Assembly: GCF_900100795.1 (NCBI RefSeq)
Contig: NZ_FNCO01000018.1
Coordinates: forward strand, 81,386 to 145,385
Direction: 5' to 3'
Source of the DNA: Pseudomonas abietaniphila
GTDB lineage: Bacteria > Pseudomonadota > Gammaproteobacteria > Pseudomonadales > Pseudomonadaceae
Length of the DNA: 64,000 nt
Shown here: positions 1-8,819 of the stretch, piece after piece
Position numbering within the stretch: the stretch's first letter is position 1
Layout of the letters: every line of letters starts with the position of its first letter
The notes under the pieces: generated by a model
The model's database searches: none
What the model was told of the DNA's origin: nothing
The model's input: only the letters and a program-made list of their open reading frames with translations
Program-made: the position numbers and the translations under genes

Positions 1-39
1 GTTACATCTCACACATATCAATCGGCTGTACCACAGCAT

Positions 40-66
40 CGCGAATGAATTCGCTCCCACAGGGGT
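40..66. repeat. REP half-site upstream of ctaD
   Basis: GCGAATGAATTCGCTCCCACAG resembles one arm of the REP-type repeats seen elsewhere in the window (CGCGA...CTCC(C/T)ACA). It lies between ctaD and the presumed upstream coxB. Only one arm is visible because the window begins here. Confidence 0.45.
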
Positions 67-120
67 GTGTATCTCCACCGGATTCAGAGCTTGGCGCGAG
101 ATTTGCGCAGGAGACAGGAC

Positions 121-1707
121 ATGAGTGCAGTGATTGACGACCATGGCCACGAGGGCCATGCGCATGGTCCGGCCAAGGGCCTGATGCGTTGGGTGCTGAC
201 CACCAACCACAAGGACATCGGCACGCTGTACCTGTGGTTCAGCTTCTGCATGTTCCTGCTCGGCGGCTCGTTCGCCATGGTGATCCGTGCCGAACTGTTC
301 CAACCCGGTCTGCAGATTGTGGAGCCTGCGTTCTTCAACCAGATGACCACCATGCACGGCCTGGTGATGGTGTTCGGTGCGGTGATGCCGGCTTTCGTCG
401 GGTTGGCCAACTGGATGATCCCGCTGATGATCGGCGCGCCGGACATGGCGTTGCCGCGCATGAACAACTTCAGTTTCTGGCTCCTGCCTGCGGCGTTCCT
501 GCTGCTGGTCTCGACCTTGTTCACACCGGGCGGCGGACCCAACTTCGGCTGGACGTTCTACGCCCCGCTCTCCACCACGTATGCGCCGGAAAGCGTCACC
601 TACTTCATCTTCGCCATTCACCTGATGGGGATCAGCTCGATCATGGGGGCGATCAACGTCGTCGCCACTATCCTAAATCTCCGCGCGCCCGGCATGACCC
701 TGATGAAAATGCCGCTGTTCGTCTGGACCTGGCTGATCACGGCGTTCCTGCTGATCGCGGTGATGCCGGTGCTCGCCGGGTGCGTGACCATGATGCTGAT
801 GGACATTCACTTTCACACCAGCTTCTTCAGCGCGGCGGGTGGCGGTGACCCGGTGTTGTTCCAGCATGTGTTCTGGTTCTTCGGGCATCCCGAGGTGTAC
901 ATCATGATCCTGCCGGCATTCGGCGCGGTCAGTTCGATCATTCCTGCGTTCTCGCGCAAGCCGCTGTTTGGCTACACCTCGATGGTCTACGCAACGGCGA
1001 GCATCGCGTTCCTATCGTTTATCGTGTGGGCGCACCACATGTTCGTGGTCGGCATCCCGCTGGTGGGCGAATTGTTCTTCATGTACGCGACCATGCTGAT
1101 CGCCGTGCCGACCGGCGTGAAGGTGTTCAACTGGGTCAGCACCATGTGGCAGGGCGAACTCACGTTCGAGACGCCGATGCTGTTTGCCGTGGCCTTCGTG
1201 ATCCTGTTCACCATCGGCGGGTTCTCCGGGCTGATGCTGGCGATTGCGCCAGCCGACTTCCAGTACCAGGACACCTACTTCGTCGTCGCGCATTTCCATT
1301 ATGTGCTGGTGCCGGGTGCGATCTTCGGCATCTTCGCGTCGGCCTATTACTGGCTGCCGAAATGGACCGGCCACATGTACGACGAAACCCTGGGCAAGCT
1401 GCATTTCTGGCTGTCCTTCATCGGCATGAACATGGCGTTCTTCCCGATGCACTTTGTGGGATTGGCCGGGATGCCGCGTCGGGTTCCGGACTACAACCTG
1501 CAGTTCGCCGACTTCAACATGGTCTCTTCGATTGGCGCGTTCACCTTCGGCGCTACGCAGATCTTCTTCCTGTTCATCGTGATCAAGACTATCCGTGGCG
1601 GCCCGCCAGCCCCGGCCAAACCCTGGGACGGTGCCGAAGGGCTGGAGTGGACGGTGCCTTCGCCTGCGCCGTATCACACCTTCGTGACCCCGCCGGAAGT
1701 GAAGTGA
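121..1707 (+). CDS. ctaD: Cytochrome c oxidase subunit I (aa3 type)
   Basis: Catalytic subunit of the aa3 terminal oxidase in the inner membrane, 528 aa with about 12 membrane helices. It reduces O2 with electrons from cytochrome c and pumps protons. Haem and copper ligands are visible: His79 (MHG, low-spin haem a), the His256-Pro-Glu-Val-Tyr260 motif (CuB and cross-linked Tyr), His305-His306 (CuB), and His391/His393 (HFH, haems a3 and a). A GTG at 67 would give a longer protein, but ATG 121 has an AGGAG seven bases upstream and gives the usual N-terminus. Subunit II (ctaC/coxB) should lie just left of the window. First of a co-directional oxidase gene set ending with SCO1. Confidence 0.97.
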   Translation: MSAVIDDHGHEGHAHGPAKGLMRWVLTTNHKDIGTLYLWFSFCMFLLGGSFAMVIRAELFQPGLQIVEPAFFNQMTTMHGLVMVFGAVMPAFVGLANWMIPLMIGAPDMALPRMNNFSFWLLPAAFLLLVSTLFTPGGGPNFGWTFYAPLSTTYAPESVTYFIFAIHLMGISSIMGAINVVATILNLRAPGMTLMKMPLFVWTWLITAFLLIAVMPVLAGCVTMMLMDIHFHTSFFSAAGGGDPVLFQHVFWFFGHPEVYIMILPAFGAVSSIIPAFSRKPLFGYTSMVYATASIAFLSFIVWAHHMFVVGIPLVGELFFMYATMLIAVPTGVKVFNWVSTMWQGELTFETPMLFAVAFVILFTIGGFSGLMLAIAPADFQYQDTYFVVAHFHYVLVPGAIFGIFASAYYWLPKWTGHMYDETLGKLHFWLSFIGMNMAFFPMHFVGLAGMPRRVPDYNLQFADFNMVSSIGAFTFGATQIFFLFIVIKTIRGGPPAPAKPWDGAEGLEWTVPSPAPYHTFVTPPEVK

Positions 1708-1721
1708 GAGAGCGAAGAGAG

Positions 1722-2285
1722 ATGAGCGATACACCGCGTCCGAACAAGCCACTCGTTACCCGCCTGCTCATTTTGGTGGTGGCGATGTTCGCGTTCGGTT
1801 TCGCGCTGGTGCCCTTGTACGACGTGATGTGCAAAGCGCTGGGCATCAACGGCAAGACCGGGGATCAGTACACACAGACTCAACAGGTCGATGACAGCCG
1901 TCAGGTGCGGGTCCAGTTTCTGGCCACCAACAATGCCGACATGACGTGGGGTTTCTTTCCCAAGGCCCAAGAGCTGACGGTGCACCCTGGGGCCGTCAGC
2001 GAAATGCTCTTCGTGGCTCAGAACCCGACCGACAAGCCGATGACGGCGCAGGCAATCCCGAGCATCTCGCCCAGCACCGCCGCCGTGTATTTCCACAAGA
2101 CCGAATGCTTCTGCTTCACCCAGCAAATGCTGCAACCGGGCGAGCGCATCGAAATGCCGGTGCGCTTCATCGTTGACCGCGACCTGCCCAAGGATGTGAA
2201 ACACCTGACGCTTGCTTACACGCTGTTCGATATCACCGCTCGCATGCCGCCGGTTATCCGCCCCGTTGCGGCATCAGGCGGTTAG
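1722..2285 (+). CDS. ctaG: Cytochrome c oxidase assembly protein, Cox11/CtaG family
   Basis: 187-aa copper-delivery protein that inserts CuB into subunit I. It has one N-terminal membrane anchor (about residues 13-34) and a periplasmic beta-domain. The family copper motif Cys129-Phe-Cys131-Phe is present, and a third conserved Cys follows the anchor (VMCKALG). It starts 14 bp after ctaD, so it is almost certainly co-transcribed. Length and motifs match the family, so the call is firm. Confidence 0.96.
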   Translation: MSDTPRPNKPLVTRLLILVVAMFAFGFALVPLYDVMCKALGINGKTGDQYTQTQQVDDSRQVRVQFLATNNADMTWGFFPKAQELTVHPGAVSEMLFVAQNPTDKPMTAQAIPSISPSTAAVYFHKTECFCFTQQMLQPGERIEMPVRFIVDRDLPKDVKHLTLAYTLFDITARMPPVIRPVAASGG

Positions 2286-2312
2286 GCCGATAAGGCCGAG
2301 GAGATTCAGAAG

Positions 2313-3197
2313 ATGGCAACGCATGAGCATTATTACGTCCCGGCGCAGAGCAAATGGCCGATCATCGCCACGGTTGGCATGTTCATCACCATGTACGGGC
2401 TGGGCACCTGGTTCATCGACATGAAGGCGGGCCGTGAATCCCACGGCCCGATTTTCTTCGCGATTGGCGGCCTGATAGTGGCCTACATCATGTTTGGCTG
2501 GTTCGGCACGGTGATCAAGGAAAGCCGAGCGGGGCTGTACAGCGCTCAGATGGACAGGTCATTCCGCTGGGGCATGAGCTGGTTCATCTTTTCGGAAGTG
2601 ATGTTTTTCGTGGCGTTCTTCGGCGCCTTGTTTTACGTGCGCAACATTACCGGGCCTGCGTTAGGTGGCGAAGGTCCGAAGGGCATTGCGCACATGCTGT
2701 GGCCGAACTTTCAGTACGTCTGGCCGCTGTTGCACACGCCCGATCCGACACTGTTTCCGCCACCCAAGGAGATCATCGACCCTTGGCATTTGCCGCTGAT
2801 CAACACGGTGTTGCTGGTCAGCTCGAGCGTCACGGTGACCATCGCTCACCACGCGTTGAAGAAAGGGCATCGGGGGGCGCTGAAACTCTGGCTGGCACTG
2901 ACCGTCTTGCTGGGCCTCGCGTTTTTGATGCTGCAAGCCATGGAGTATCACGAGGCGTACACCGAGCTGGGCCTGACCTTGGGATCGGGCATCTATGGCG
3001 CGACCTTCTTCATGCTCACGGGTTTTCACGGCGCCCACGTGACCATCGGCACGATCATTTTGTTTGTGATGTTGATGCGGATCCTGCGCGGCCATTTCGA
3101 TGCCGAGCATCAGTTCGGTTTCGAGGCCGCGAGCTGGTATTGGCACTTTGTGGACGTGGTGTGGGTGGGATTGTTCGTTTTTGTGTATGTCTTGTGA
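2313..3197 (+). CDS. ctaE: Cytochrome c oxidase subunit III
   Basis: 294-aa, seven-helix subunit of the aa3 oxidase that stabilises the catalytic core and its proton uptake. Signatures seen are SEVMFFVAFFGALFY, GFHGAHVTIG and the C-terminal WYWHFVDVVWVGLF block typical of all COX3 proteins. It begins 27 bp after ctaG with a GAGGAG-type ribosome-binding site at about 2298. Part of the ctaD-ctaG-ctaE set. Confidence 0.97.
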   Translation: MATHEHYYVPAQSKWPIIATVGMFITMYGLGTWFIDMKAGRESHGPIFFAIGGLIVAYIMFGWFGTVIKESRAGLYSAQMDRSFRWGMSWFIFSEVMFFVAFFGALFYVRNITGPALGGEGPKGIAHMLWPNFQYVWPLLHTPDPTLFPPPKEIIDPWHLPLINTVLLVSSSVTVTIAHHALKKGHRGALKLWLALTVLLGLAFLMLQAMEYHEAYTELGLTLGSGIYGATFFMLTGFHGAHVTIGTIILFVMLMRILRGHFDAEHQFGFEAASWYWHFVDVVWVGLFVFVYVL

Positions 3198-3225
3198 TCG
3201 CCGGAAAGTTGGCCTCCCGGAAGCC

Positions 3226-3375
3226 TGTAGGAGCGTGGCTTGTCCCGCGATCTGCCGCGAAGCGGTAGCGAATCCGGTAAACGCGGTCAGCCTGTGATAC
3301 CGAGTATGCAGGTTTTACGACGGGTCCCGTCGGACGCGACCCCGGCGCGATCGCGGGACAAGCCGCGCTCCTAGA
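3226..3375. repeat. REP-type inverted repeat pair
   Basis: About 150 bp bounded by TGTAGGAGCGTGGCTTGTCC and its imperfect reverse complement (GGGACAAGCCGCGCTCCTAG). Inner sequences also pair (CGCGATC). It separates ctaE from the convergent DUF2909 gene. It is very similar to the copy at 6091-6240, down to the middle sequence (GGTAAA-CGCGGT and ACGGG..CTCGTC/CCCGTCGGAC). Confidence 0.85.
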
Positions 3376-3390
3376 GAGAACGGTGTTGGG

Positions 3391-3594
3391 TTACCAAGGT
3401 GTGTGATAAACCAGCTGCCCGCTGAAATACCCATAGGCAATCAACGCCAGGGTAATGGCGGCGCAGGTCACGCGCACGGTCAGGGCTTTGACCAGGCGCG
3501 TGGATGACGCGTCGTCCTTGACCAGAAAGAACAGGCCGCTGAACAGACTGATCACCGTGGCGATGAGCATAAAAACAATGGCCGCTTTGAGCAT
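3391..3594 (-). CDS. DUF2909 twin-helix membrane protein
   Basis: 67-aa protein with two predicted membrane helices (about residues 3-24 and 41-60) separated by a short charged loop (KDDASSTR). The size and the position, antisense between ctaE and SURF1, fit the DUF2909 family that accompanies cox clusters in Pseudomonas. A role in oxidase assembly is inferred only from position; no catalytic motif is visible. Confidence 0.85.
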   Translation of the reverse strand: MLKAAIVFMLIATVISLFSGLFFLVKDDASSTRLVKALTVRVTCAAITLALIAYGYFSGQLVYHTPW

Positions 3595-3665
3595 CGGTTA
3601 ACTCCGGGAGCAAACGCTATGCAAAGGAGTATAGGTGGGGCGCGTCAGCAGGCGCGGGAAGCGTA

Positions 3666-4442
3666 ATGAAGCGCTTTCAGCCCGGCATTGCCCCAACGCT
3701 GGTGGTGCTCCTGTTGCTGCCTGTGCTGATTTACCTGGGCTTCTGGCAGCTGGGACGCGGTGAAGAAAAACGCCTCATGCTCGCCAACTACGCCGAGCGT
3801 CGTGCAGCGCCGCCGATGTCGGCCCAATTGTTGCCCTCCACTGCCGATCCCGCCTACCGACGTGTGCAACTGCGCGGCAGCTTCGACGCCGAACACAGCC
3901 TGCTGCTGGACAACAGCACCCGCGAGGGCAAGGCCGGTGTTGAGCTGATACAGCCTTTCCATGATCAATCGAGCGGTGTGTGGTTGATGGTCAATCGCGG
4001 CTGGCTGCCCTGGCCGGACCGTCGCACGCCTCCTGTTTTCGAGACGCCGACGCAATCGCTGAATCTGGACGCGTGGGTCTACGTATCGCCCGGCGCGACC
4101 TTCCAGCTGCATCCCGATGCGCAGAACGGCAGTTGGCCGAAATTGGTCACGGCGATCGATCCCGCCAAGGTCTGGCCTGAACTGAATCGCGAAGGCTTCG
4201 CCCATGAACTGCGTCTGGAGGCAGGGCCGGCGGCGTATCGCGCCGACTGGCCGGTCGTTGCGATGGGGCCTGAAAAGCACCTGGGTTACGCCGTGCAATG
4301 GTTCGCCATGGCCACCGCGCTGGTCGGGCTTTATCTGTATCTGGGTTTCAACACGACCCGAAATACCAAGCGCACAGACACGCACAATAAAAAGAAGGAG
4401 AAACCGCATGGGAACCGCGATGAATCCAGCCAGCATGTCTGA
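3666..4442 (+). CDS. SURF1 family haem a insertion/assembly protein
   Basis: 258-aa inner-membrane protein with the SURF1 layout: an N-terminal helix (about 9-26, followed by FWQLGRGEEK), a large periplasmic domain, and a C-terminal helix (YAVQWFAMATALVGLYLYLGF). The family assists haem a insertion into subunit I. The 3' end overlaps the next gene by 35 bp, suggesting translational coupling. An alternative name sometimes used is Shy1. Confidence 0.92.
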   Translation: MKRFQPGIAPTLVVLLLLPVLIYLGFWQLGRGEEKRLMLANYAERRAAPPMSAQLLPSTADPAYRRVQLRGSFDAEHSLLLDNSTREGKAGVELIQPFHDQSSGVWLMVNRGWLPWPDRRTPPVFETPTQSLNLDAWVYVSPGATFQLHPDAQNGSWPKLVTAIDPAKVWPELNREGFAHELRLEAGPAAYRADWPVVAMGPEKHLGYAVQWFAMATALVGLYLYLGFNTTRNTKRTDTHNKKKEKPHGNRDESSQHV

Positions 4443-5001
4443 AACCCGTCCGCCGAGAAGCCGGCGTCGCGGTCGTCTTCAGCTGATCCTGGTGTTGCTG
4501 GTGGCGCTAGGGCCGATGGTTCTTGCCACCACCATGTACAAATTCAAGTTCTGGGTGCCGGACAGCCGCAGCTTTCATGGCGAACTGATCGGCAATGGCG
4601 AAAGCCGCACCGAACTGGGTGTGCAGTCCGACGAGAAGCGCTGGCAACTGCTGGTCACGGCGCCCAATCAGTGCGACGCCGACTGCCAGCAACTGGTGTA
4701 TCTGGCGCGGCAGATCCAGATCGGCCTGGGCCGGGATGCTTCTCGGGCCAGCCATGCGCTGACCACCGCCCAGCCGCTGAACCCTGAATACGACGCCAGG
4801 CTCACCCGCGAATACCCGCAGTTGCAGCGCTATCCGCTGGACCTCAAGCGCTACCACCGAATGGCGCCGGGTGTGGAGTTGCCCCAACTCTGGATCGTTG
4901 ACCCGCACGGCAACCTGGTGTTGCGCTATGGCGCGGAGGTCAACGGCAAGGACCTGCTCAACGACCTGCGCCAACTGCTGAAACTGTCGAACATCGGCTA
5001 A
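4408..5001 (+). CDS. SCO-like membrane-anchored protein with CxxxC (cox cluster)
   Basis: 197 aa. After a basic N-terminus comes one membrane helix (about 29-45), then a periplasmic domain. Cys89-Asp-Ala-Asp-Cys93 follows a WQLLV strand, and His167 sits in VDPHGNLVLRYG. This mimics the CxxxC plus distal His of the true SCO protein downstream (Cys84, Cys88, His173, in DHSGNLALL). It is usually annotated as a hypothetical or cytochrome oxidase assembly protein. A copper- or thiol-relay function is my inference. ATG 4408 is chosen because AAGGAG lies seven bases upstream; it overlaps the SURF1 gene. Confidence 0.85.
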   Translation: MGTAMNPASMSETRPPRSRRRGRLQLILVLLVALGPMVLATTMYKFKFWVPDSRSFHGELIGNGESRTELGVQSDEKRWQLLVTAPNQCDADCQQLVYLARQIQIGLGRDASRASHALTTAQPLNPEYDARLTREYPQLQRYPLDLKRYHRMAPGVELPQLWIVDPHGNLVLRYGAEVNGKDLLNDLRQLLKLSNIG

Positions 5002-5008
5002 GGGGGTC

Positions 5009-6067
5009 ATGATGACCAGACCCGGATTTCGTCTCGCACTGTGTGCAACCTTGTTGGCGCTGGTGGTTGTGCTCCTCGGCGCCTACACGCGACTGACCCA
5101 TGCCGGCCTCGGCTGTCCCGACTGGCCGGGCTGCTATGGCTTTATCAGCGTGCCCAAGACCGAGGCGCAACTGGCCCATGCCGAACTGCGCTTCCCGGAT
5201 GCGCCCGTGGAGGAACACAAAGGCCGCAACGAGATGGTGCATCGTTATTTCGCCGGCGGCCTGGCGTTGATGATCATGATGCTGGGTGTTCAGGCCTGGC
5301 ACCGTCGGCACCTCTCCGATCAACCGGTCGGCCTGCCGCTGTTGCTGGTGGGGGTGGTCTTCGCCCAAGCGGCCTTCGGTATGTGGACGGTGACGCTCAA
5401 GTTGTGGCCTCAGGTGGTGACCGCCCATTTGCTGGGCGGTATCACGACGTTAAGTCTTTTGTTCTTGCTGACGGCCCGGCTGAGTGGTGTGTTCACGCCT
5501 ATGCCACAGGTGAGTCCGCGCTTGCGGCGTCTGGCGGCGGTCGGTCTGGTGCTGGTGGTGGTGCAGATTGCGCTGGGCGGTTGGGTCAGTTCCAACTATG
5601 CGGCGATGGCCTGCACCGACCTGCCCACGTGTCAGGGGCAATGGTGGCCCGACGCTGATTTTGCCAACGGCTTTCATCTGACCCAGCACATCGGCCCCAA
5701 TTACTTGGGCGGCAAGCTCGACAGCACGGCGCGGACCGCGATTCACCTGACCCATCGCATCGGCGCACTGCTGGTGACGTTTTCTTTGCTGATGCTCGCC
5801 TGGCAGCTGCGGCGTGCCGGGCTCAAGGGTTTGGCAGGGTTGTTAACGGTGGCGCTGGGTCTGCAGATTGCGTTGGGTGTGAGCAACGTGCTGTTCCATC
5901 TTCCGCTGGCCGTAGCCGTCGCGCACAACGCAGGCGGTGCGGCGCTGATGCTGACCATGACCCTCATCAATTACCGAGTCAGGCCGGCATTCGCCGTTTC
6001 ACGCAGGCACGCACCGAGCTTCTGGCAACACGCGCATGTGCTGCTGCATCTGGGGCCGCATCGTTGA
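5009..6067 (+). CDS. ctaA: Haem A synthase (COX15/CtaA)
   Basis: 352-aa polytopic enzyme that oxidises the C8 methyl of haem O to make haem A for the oxidase. Eight helices are predicted. Conserved elements are RLTHAGLGCPDWPGCYGF with a Cys pair, NEMVHRYFAG (His ligand), a second Cys pair (CTDLPTCQG), HLTHRIGALLVTF and VAHNAGGA. It starts 7 bp after the SCO-like gene; ATG 5009 and ATG 5012 are both possible starts after AGGGGG. Acts after CyoE in haem A synthesis. Confidence 0.95.
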   Translation: MMTRPGFRLALCATLLALVVVLLGAYTRLTHAGLGCPDWPGCYGFISVPKTEAQLAHAELRFPDAPVEEHKGRNEMVHRYFAGGLALMIMMLGVQAWHRRHLSDQPVGLPLLLVGVVFAQAAFGMWTVTLKLWPQVVTAHLLGGITTLSLLFLLTARLSGVFTPMPQVSPRLRRLAAVGLVLVVVQIALGGWVSSNYAAMACTDLPTCQGQWWPDADFANGFHLTQHIGPNYLGGKLDSTARTAIHLTHRIGALLVTFSLLMLAWQLRRAGLKGLAGLLTVALGLQIALGVSNVLFHLPLAVAVAHNAGGAALMLTMTLINYRVRPAFAVSRRHAPSFWQHAHVLLHLGPHR

Positions 6068-6090
6068 ACGACGGACTGTCGACGCTCTCT

Positions 6091-6240
6091 TGTAGGAGCG
6101 TGGCTTGTCCCGCGATCTGTCGCGAAGCGGCAGTAAATACGGTAAATGCGGTGAGTCTGTCACACCGGGTGAGCAGGGTTGACGACGGGGCTCGTCGGAC
6201 GGGACCCCGGCGCGGTCGTGGGACAAGCCACGCTCCTACA
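6091..6240. repeat. REP-type inverted repeat pair
   Basis: 150 bp, TGTAGGAGCGTGGCTTGTCC at the left and GGACAAGCCACGCTCCTACA at the right, so the arms are near-perfect reverse complements. It sits between ctaA and cyoE inside what would otherwise be one operon, and is a near copy of 3226-3375. Confidence 0.88.
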
Positions 6241-6271
6241 TCGTTCGCGTAGTTTCGACAGGAGGAAACAC

Positions 6272-7171
6272 ATGACAACCGCAACCGGCGAGCAGCATCG
6301 CCAGGCGCTGTGGCGGGACTATCTGGAGCTGACCAAGCCCAAGGTCCTGGTGCTGATGCTGATCACGTCGCTAGTGGGCATGTTCCTCGCCACCCGTGCC
6401 GGCGTGCCGTGGGCGGTGCTGCTGTTCGGCAATCTGGGGATCATGCTGTGTGCCGGCGGCGCGGCGGTGGTCAATCATGTGGTCGACCGACGCATTGATG
6501 CCTTGATGGCCCGCACGCACAGACGGCCCATCGCCGAAGGGCGTGTTTCACCTGCTGCCGCCCTCACCTTCGCCGCTCTGTTGGCGATCGTCGGTCAGGC
6601 GTTGCTGCTGACGTTCACCAACCCGCTGGCCGCCTGGCTGACCCTTGCCTCGCTGCTCGGCTACGCCGTGATCTACACCGGCTTTTTAAAGCGTGCGACA
6701 CCGCAGAACATCGTTATCGGCGGGCTGGCGGGTGCTGCGCCGCCGCTGCTCGGCTGGGTCGCCGTCACGGGGCACGTCAGCGCCGAGCCCTTGCTTCTGG
6801 TGCTGATCATCTTCGCCTGGACGCCGCCGCATTTTTGGGCGCTGGCCATCCATCGAAAAGAGGAATACGCCAAGGCCGACATCCCGATGCTGCCGGTCAC
6901 GCACGGCGAGCGTTATACCAAGCTGCACATCGTGCTCTACACCTGCGTGTTGCTGGCCGTGAGCCTGATGCCGTTCGTGATCAAGATGAGTGGCATGCTT
7001 TACCTGATCTGCGCTGGCCTACTGGGGATTCGCTTTCTGCATTGGGCTCTGGTGTTGTACCGTGGCAGCCGGCCGCACGCCGCGATCCACACCTTCAAGT
7101 ACTCGATCTGGTACTTGCTGCTGCTGTTCATCGCGCTGCTCGTAGATCACTACCTAGTGTTGAATTTATGA
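6272..7171 (+). CDS. cyoE: Protohaem IX farnesyltransferase (haem O synthase)
   Basis: 299-aa UbiA-family prenyltransferase with nine helices. It attaches a farnesyl group to protohaem, giving haem O, which CtaA then converts to haem A. The Asp-rich motifs are NHVVDRRIDALMARTHRRP and the later KEEYAKADIPML region. ATG 6272 is preceded by AGGAGG; upstream in-frame starts would run into the REP element. Its stop overlaps the SCO1 start as ATGA. Confidence 0.95.
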   Translation: MTTATGEQHRQALWRDYLELTKPKVLVLMLITSLVGMFLATRAGVPWAVLLFGNLGIMLCAGGAAVVNHVVDRRIDALMARTHRRPIAEGRVSPAAALTFAALLAIVGQALLLTFTNPLAAWLTLASLLGYAVIYTGFLKRATPQNIVIGGLAGAAPPLLGWVAVTGHVSAEPLLLVLIIFAWTPPHFWALAIHRKEEYAKADIPMLPVTHGERYTKLHIVLYTCVLLAVSLMPFVIKMSGMLYLICAGLLGIRFLHWALVLYRGSRPHAAIHTFKYSIWYLLLLFIALLVDHYLVLNL

Positions 7172-7800
7172 CCCGAACGCAAAAGACCGTCTTTATTCTC
7201 GTGGCCATCGTAGCGGTGGTGTTGGGCCTTACCGTTAACCGTGTGCTGTCGGGCAAGGGTCAGGGCGACCAGACTGCGCTGATCGACGCGGGTGTGATTC
7301 TGTTGCCGCAAAGCCGCAATGTGCCAGATCTGAAAATGGTCGACCAGGACGGCCAGCCGGTGTCGCTGGGCTCGTTGAAGGACAAATGGACGCTGCTGTT
7401 CTTTGGCTACACCTTCTGCCCGGACATCTGCCCGACCACCCTCGCCCAGCTGCGTCAGATCAAGAGTGAGCTGCCGAAAGAAACCGTCGACAAACTGCGT
7501 ATCGTGCTGGTCAGCGTCGATCCCAACCGCGATACCCCGCAGCAGCTCAAAACGTATCTGGGTTACTTCGACAAACAGTTCGTGGGCCTGACCGCGCCGG
7601 TGGACAGCATCCAGAAACTGGCCAATGCGGTGAGCATTCCGTTTATTCCAGCCGACACCAGCAAGCCCAATTACACGGTCGACCACAGCGGCAACCTCGC
7701 CCTCCTCGGTCCGGACGGCACCCAACGCGGTTTCATCCGCGCGCCGCTGAACAACCAGAAGCTGATCGCGCAGTTGCCGGGGTTGGTTGAAAGGAAGTAA
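7168..7800 (+). CDS. SCO1/SenC copper chaperone
   Basis: 210-aa membrane-anchored thioredoxin-fold protein that delivers copper to the CuA centre of oxidase subunit II. It has an N-terminal helix (about 7-25), the CxxxC motif Cys84-Pro-Asp-Ile-Cys88 and the distal His173 ligand. Its start codon overlaps the cyoE stop (ATGA), indicating translational coupling. Last gene of the oxidase set. Confidence 0.95.
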   Translation: MTRTQKTVFILVAIVAVVLGLTVNRVLSGKGQGDQTALIDAGVILLPQSRNVPDLKMVDQDGQPVSLGSLKDKWTLLFFGYTFCPDICPTTLAQLRQIKSELPKETVDKLRIVLVSVDPNRDTPQQLKTYLGYFDKQFVGLTAPVDSIQKLANAVSIPFIPADTSKPNYTVDHSGNLALLGPDGTQRGFIRAPLNNQKLIAQLPGLVERK

Positions 7801-7848
7801 TGGGGGATTGTTCGCTACACATGGTGTGGCAGATGCCAGACCTGTTTT

Positions 7849-7953
7849 GATCGTTCCCACGCTCCGCGTGGGCATGCATCTCGTGACGCTCCGCGTCACA
7901 GTGGACGCAGAGCGGCCTGATCGGCATTCCCACGCGGAGCGTGGGAATGATCA
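7849..7953. repeat. Inverted repeat of a second family (CCCACGCTCCGCGTGGG)
   Basis: GATCGTTCCCACGCTCCGCG at the left and CGGAGCGTGGGAATGATCA at the right are inverted copies. A further ACGCTCCGCGT unit lies between them. Each arm is itself palindromic (CCCACGC-TCC-GCGTGGG). It sits between convergent SCO1 and metQ and differs from the GTAGGAG family. It may also form a strong bidirectional transcript end. Confidence 0.8.
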
Positions 7954-7979
7954 GTCAAAGCGGTGTCGCGAGGTTCTGA

Positions 7980-8753
7980 TCAGAACGCCGGAACCACCGC
8001 CCCTTTGTACTTCTCAAGAATGAACGCTTTGGTTTCCGGGCTGTGCAGCGCGGCAACCAGTTTCTGGATGGCCGGCGAATCCTTGTTGTCTTCGCGGGTG
8101 ACCAGGATGTTCGCGTACGGCGACTCCTGGCCTTCGATGACCAGCGCGTCCTTGGTCGGATCAAGCTTGGCGGTCAGCGCGTAGTTGGTGTTGATCAGCG
8201 CCAGGTCCACCTGAGTCAGCACGCGTGGCAGCGTGGCCGCTTCCAGCTCGCGGAATTTCAGCGCTTTCGGGTTCTGCTGCACATCGCTTGGCTTGGCAGT
8301 GATGCTGTTCGGGTCTTTCAGGGTGATCAGGCCGGCCTTGACCAGCAGCAGGAGTGCGCGGCCTTCGTTGGTGGCGTCGTTCGGCAGCGCGACGGTCGCA
8401 CCATCAGGCAGGTCGGCGAGGTTCTTGATCTTGTCCGAGTAGGCACCGAAAGGCTCGACATGAACCTTGGCCACGCTCACCAGATGTGTGCCTTTGCCCT
8501 TGTTGAACTCATCCAGGTACGGCTGGTGCTGGAAGAAGTTAGCGTCCATGCGCTTCTGATCGACCTGCACGTTTGGCTGAATGTAGTCGTTGAAGACCTT
8601 TACGTTCAGCGTCACGCCTTCTTTGGCCAGCGTCGGTTTGACGAATTCGAGAATCTCGGCGTGCGGCACCGCGGTGGCGGCAACGGTCAGGGTTTCATCG
8701 GCGTGGGCGGAAAAGGCAGCCACGGCAGCGAATACGGCCAACAGTTTTTTCAT
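7980..8753 (-). CDS. metQ: Methionine ABC transporter, substrate-binding protein
   Basis: 257-aa NlpA/MetQ-family periplasmic receptor. A cleavable signal peptide ends near AFSAHA; no lipobox Cys is present, so it should be soluble rather than a lipoprotein. Family blocks are PHAEILEFVKPTLAKEGV, FFQHQPYLDEFNK and ALPNDATNEGRALLLL. ATG 8753 is chosen because AAGGAGT lies just upstream; a longer frame start adds residues before the signal peptide. Transcribed after metN-metI. Confidence 0.94.
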   Translation of the reverse strand: MKKLLAVFAAVAAFSAHADETLTVAATAVPHAEILEFVKPTLAKEGVTLNVKVFNDYIQPNVQVDQKRMDANFFQHQPYLDEFNKGKGTHLVSVAKVHVEPFGAYSDKIKNLADLPDGATVALPNDATNEGRALLLLVKAGLITLKDPNSITAKPSDVQQNPKALKFRELEAATLPRVLTQVDLALINTNYALTAKLDPTKDALVIEGQESPYANILVTREDNKDSPAIQKLVAALHSPETKAFILEKYKGAVVPAF

Positions 8754-8819
8754 GGGTTCTACTCCTTGAAATGCGCGCGGTGTGGCGCGCATTTGCCGAT
8801 CTACGACCGGCGAATTCAA

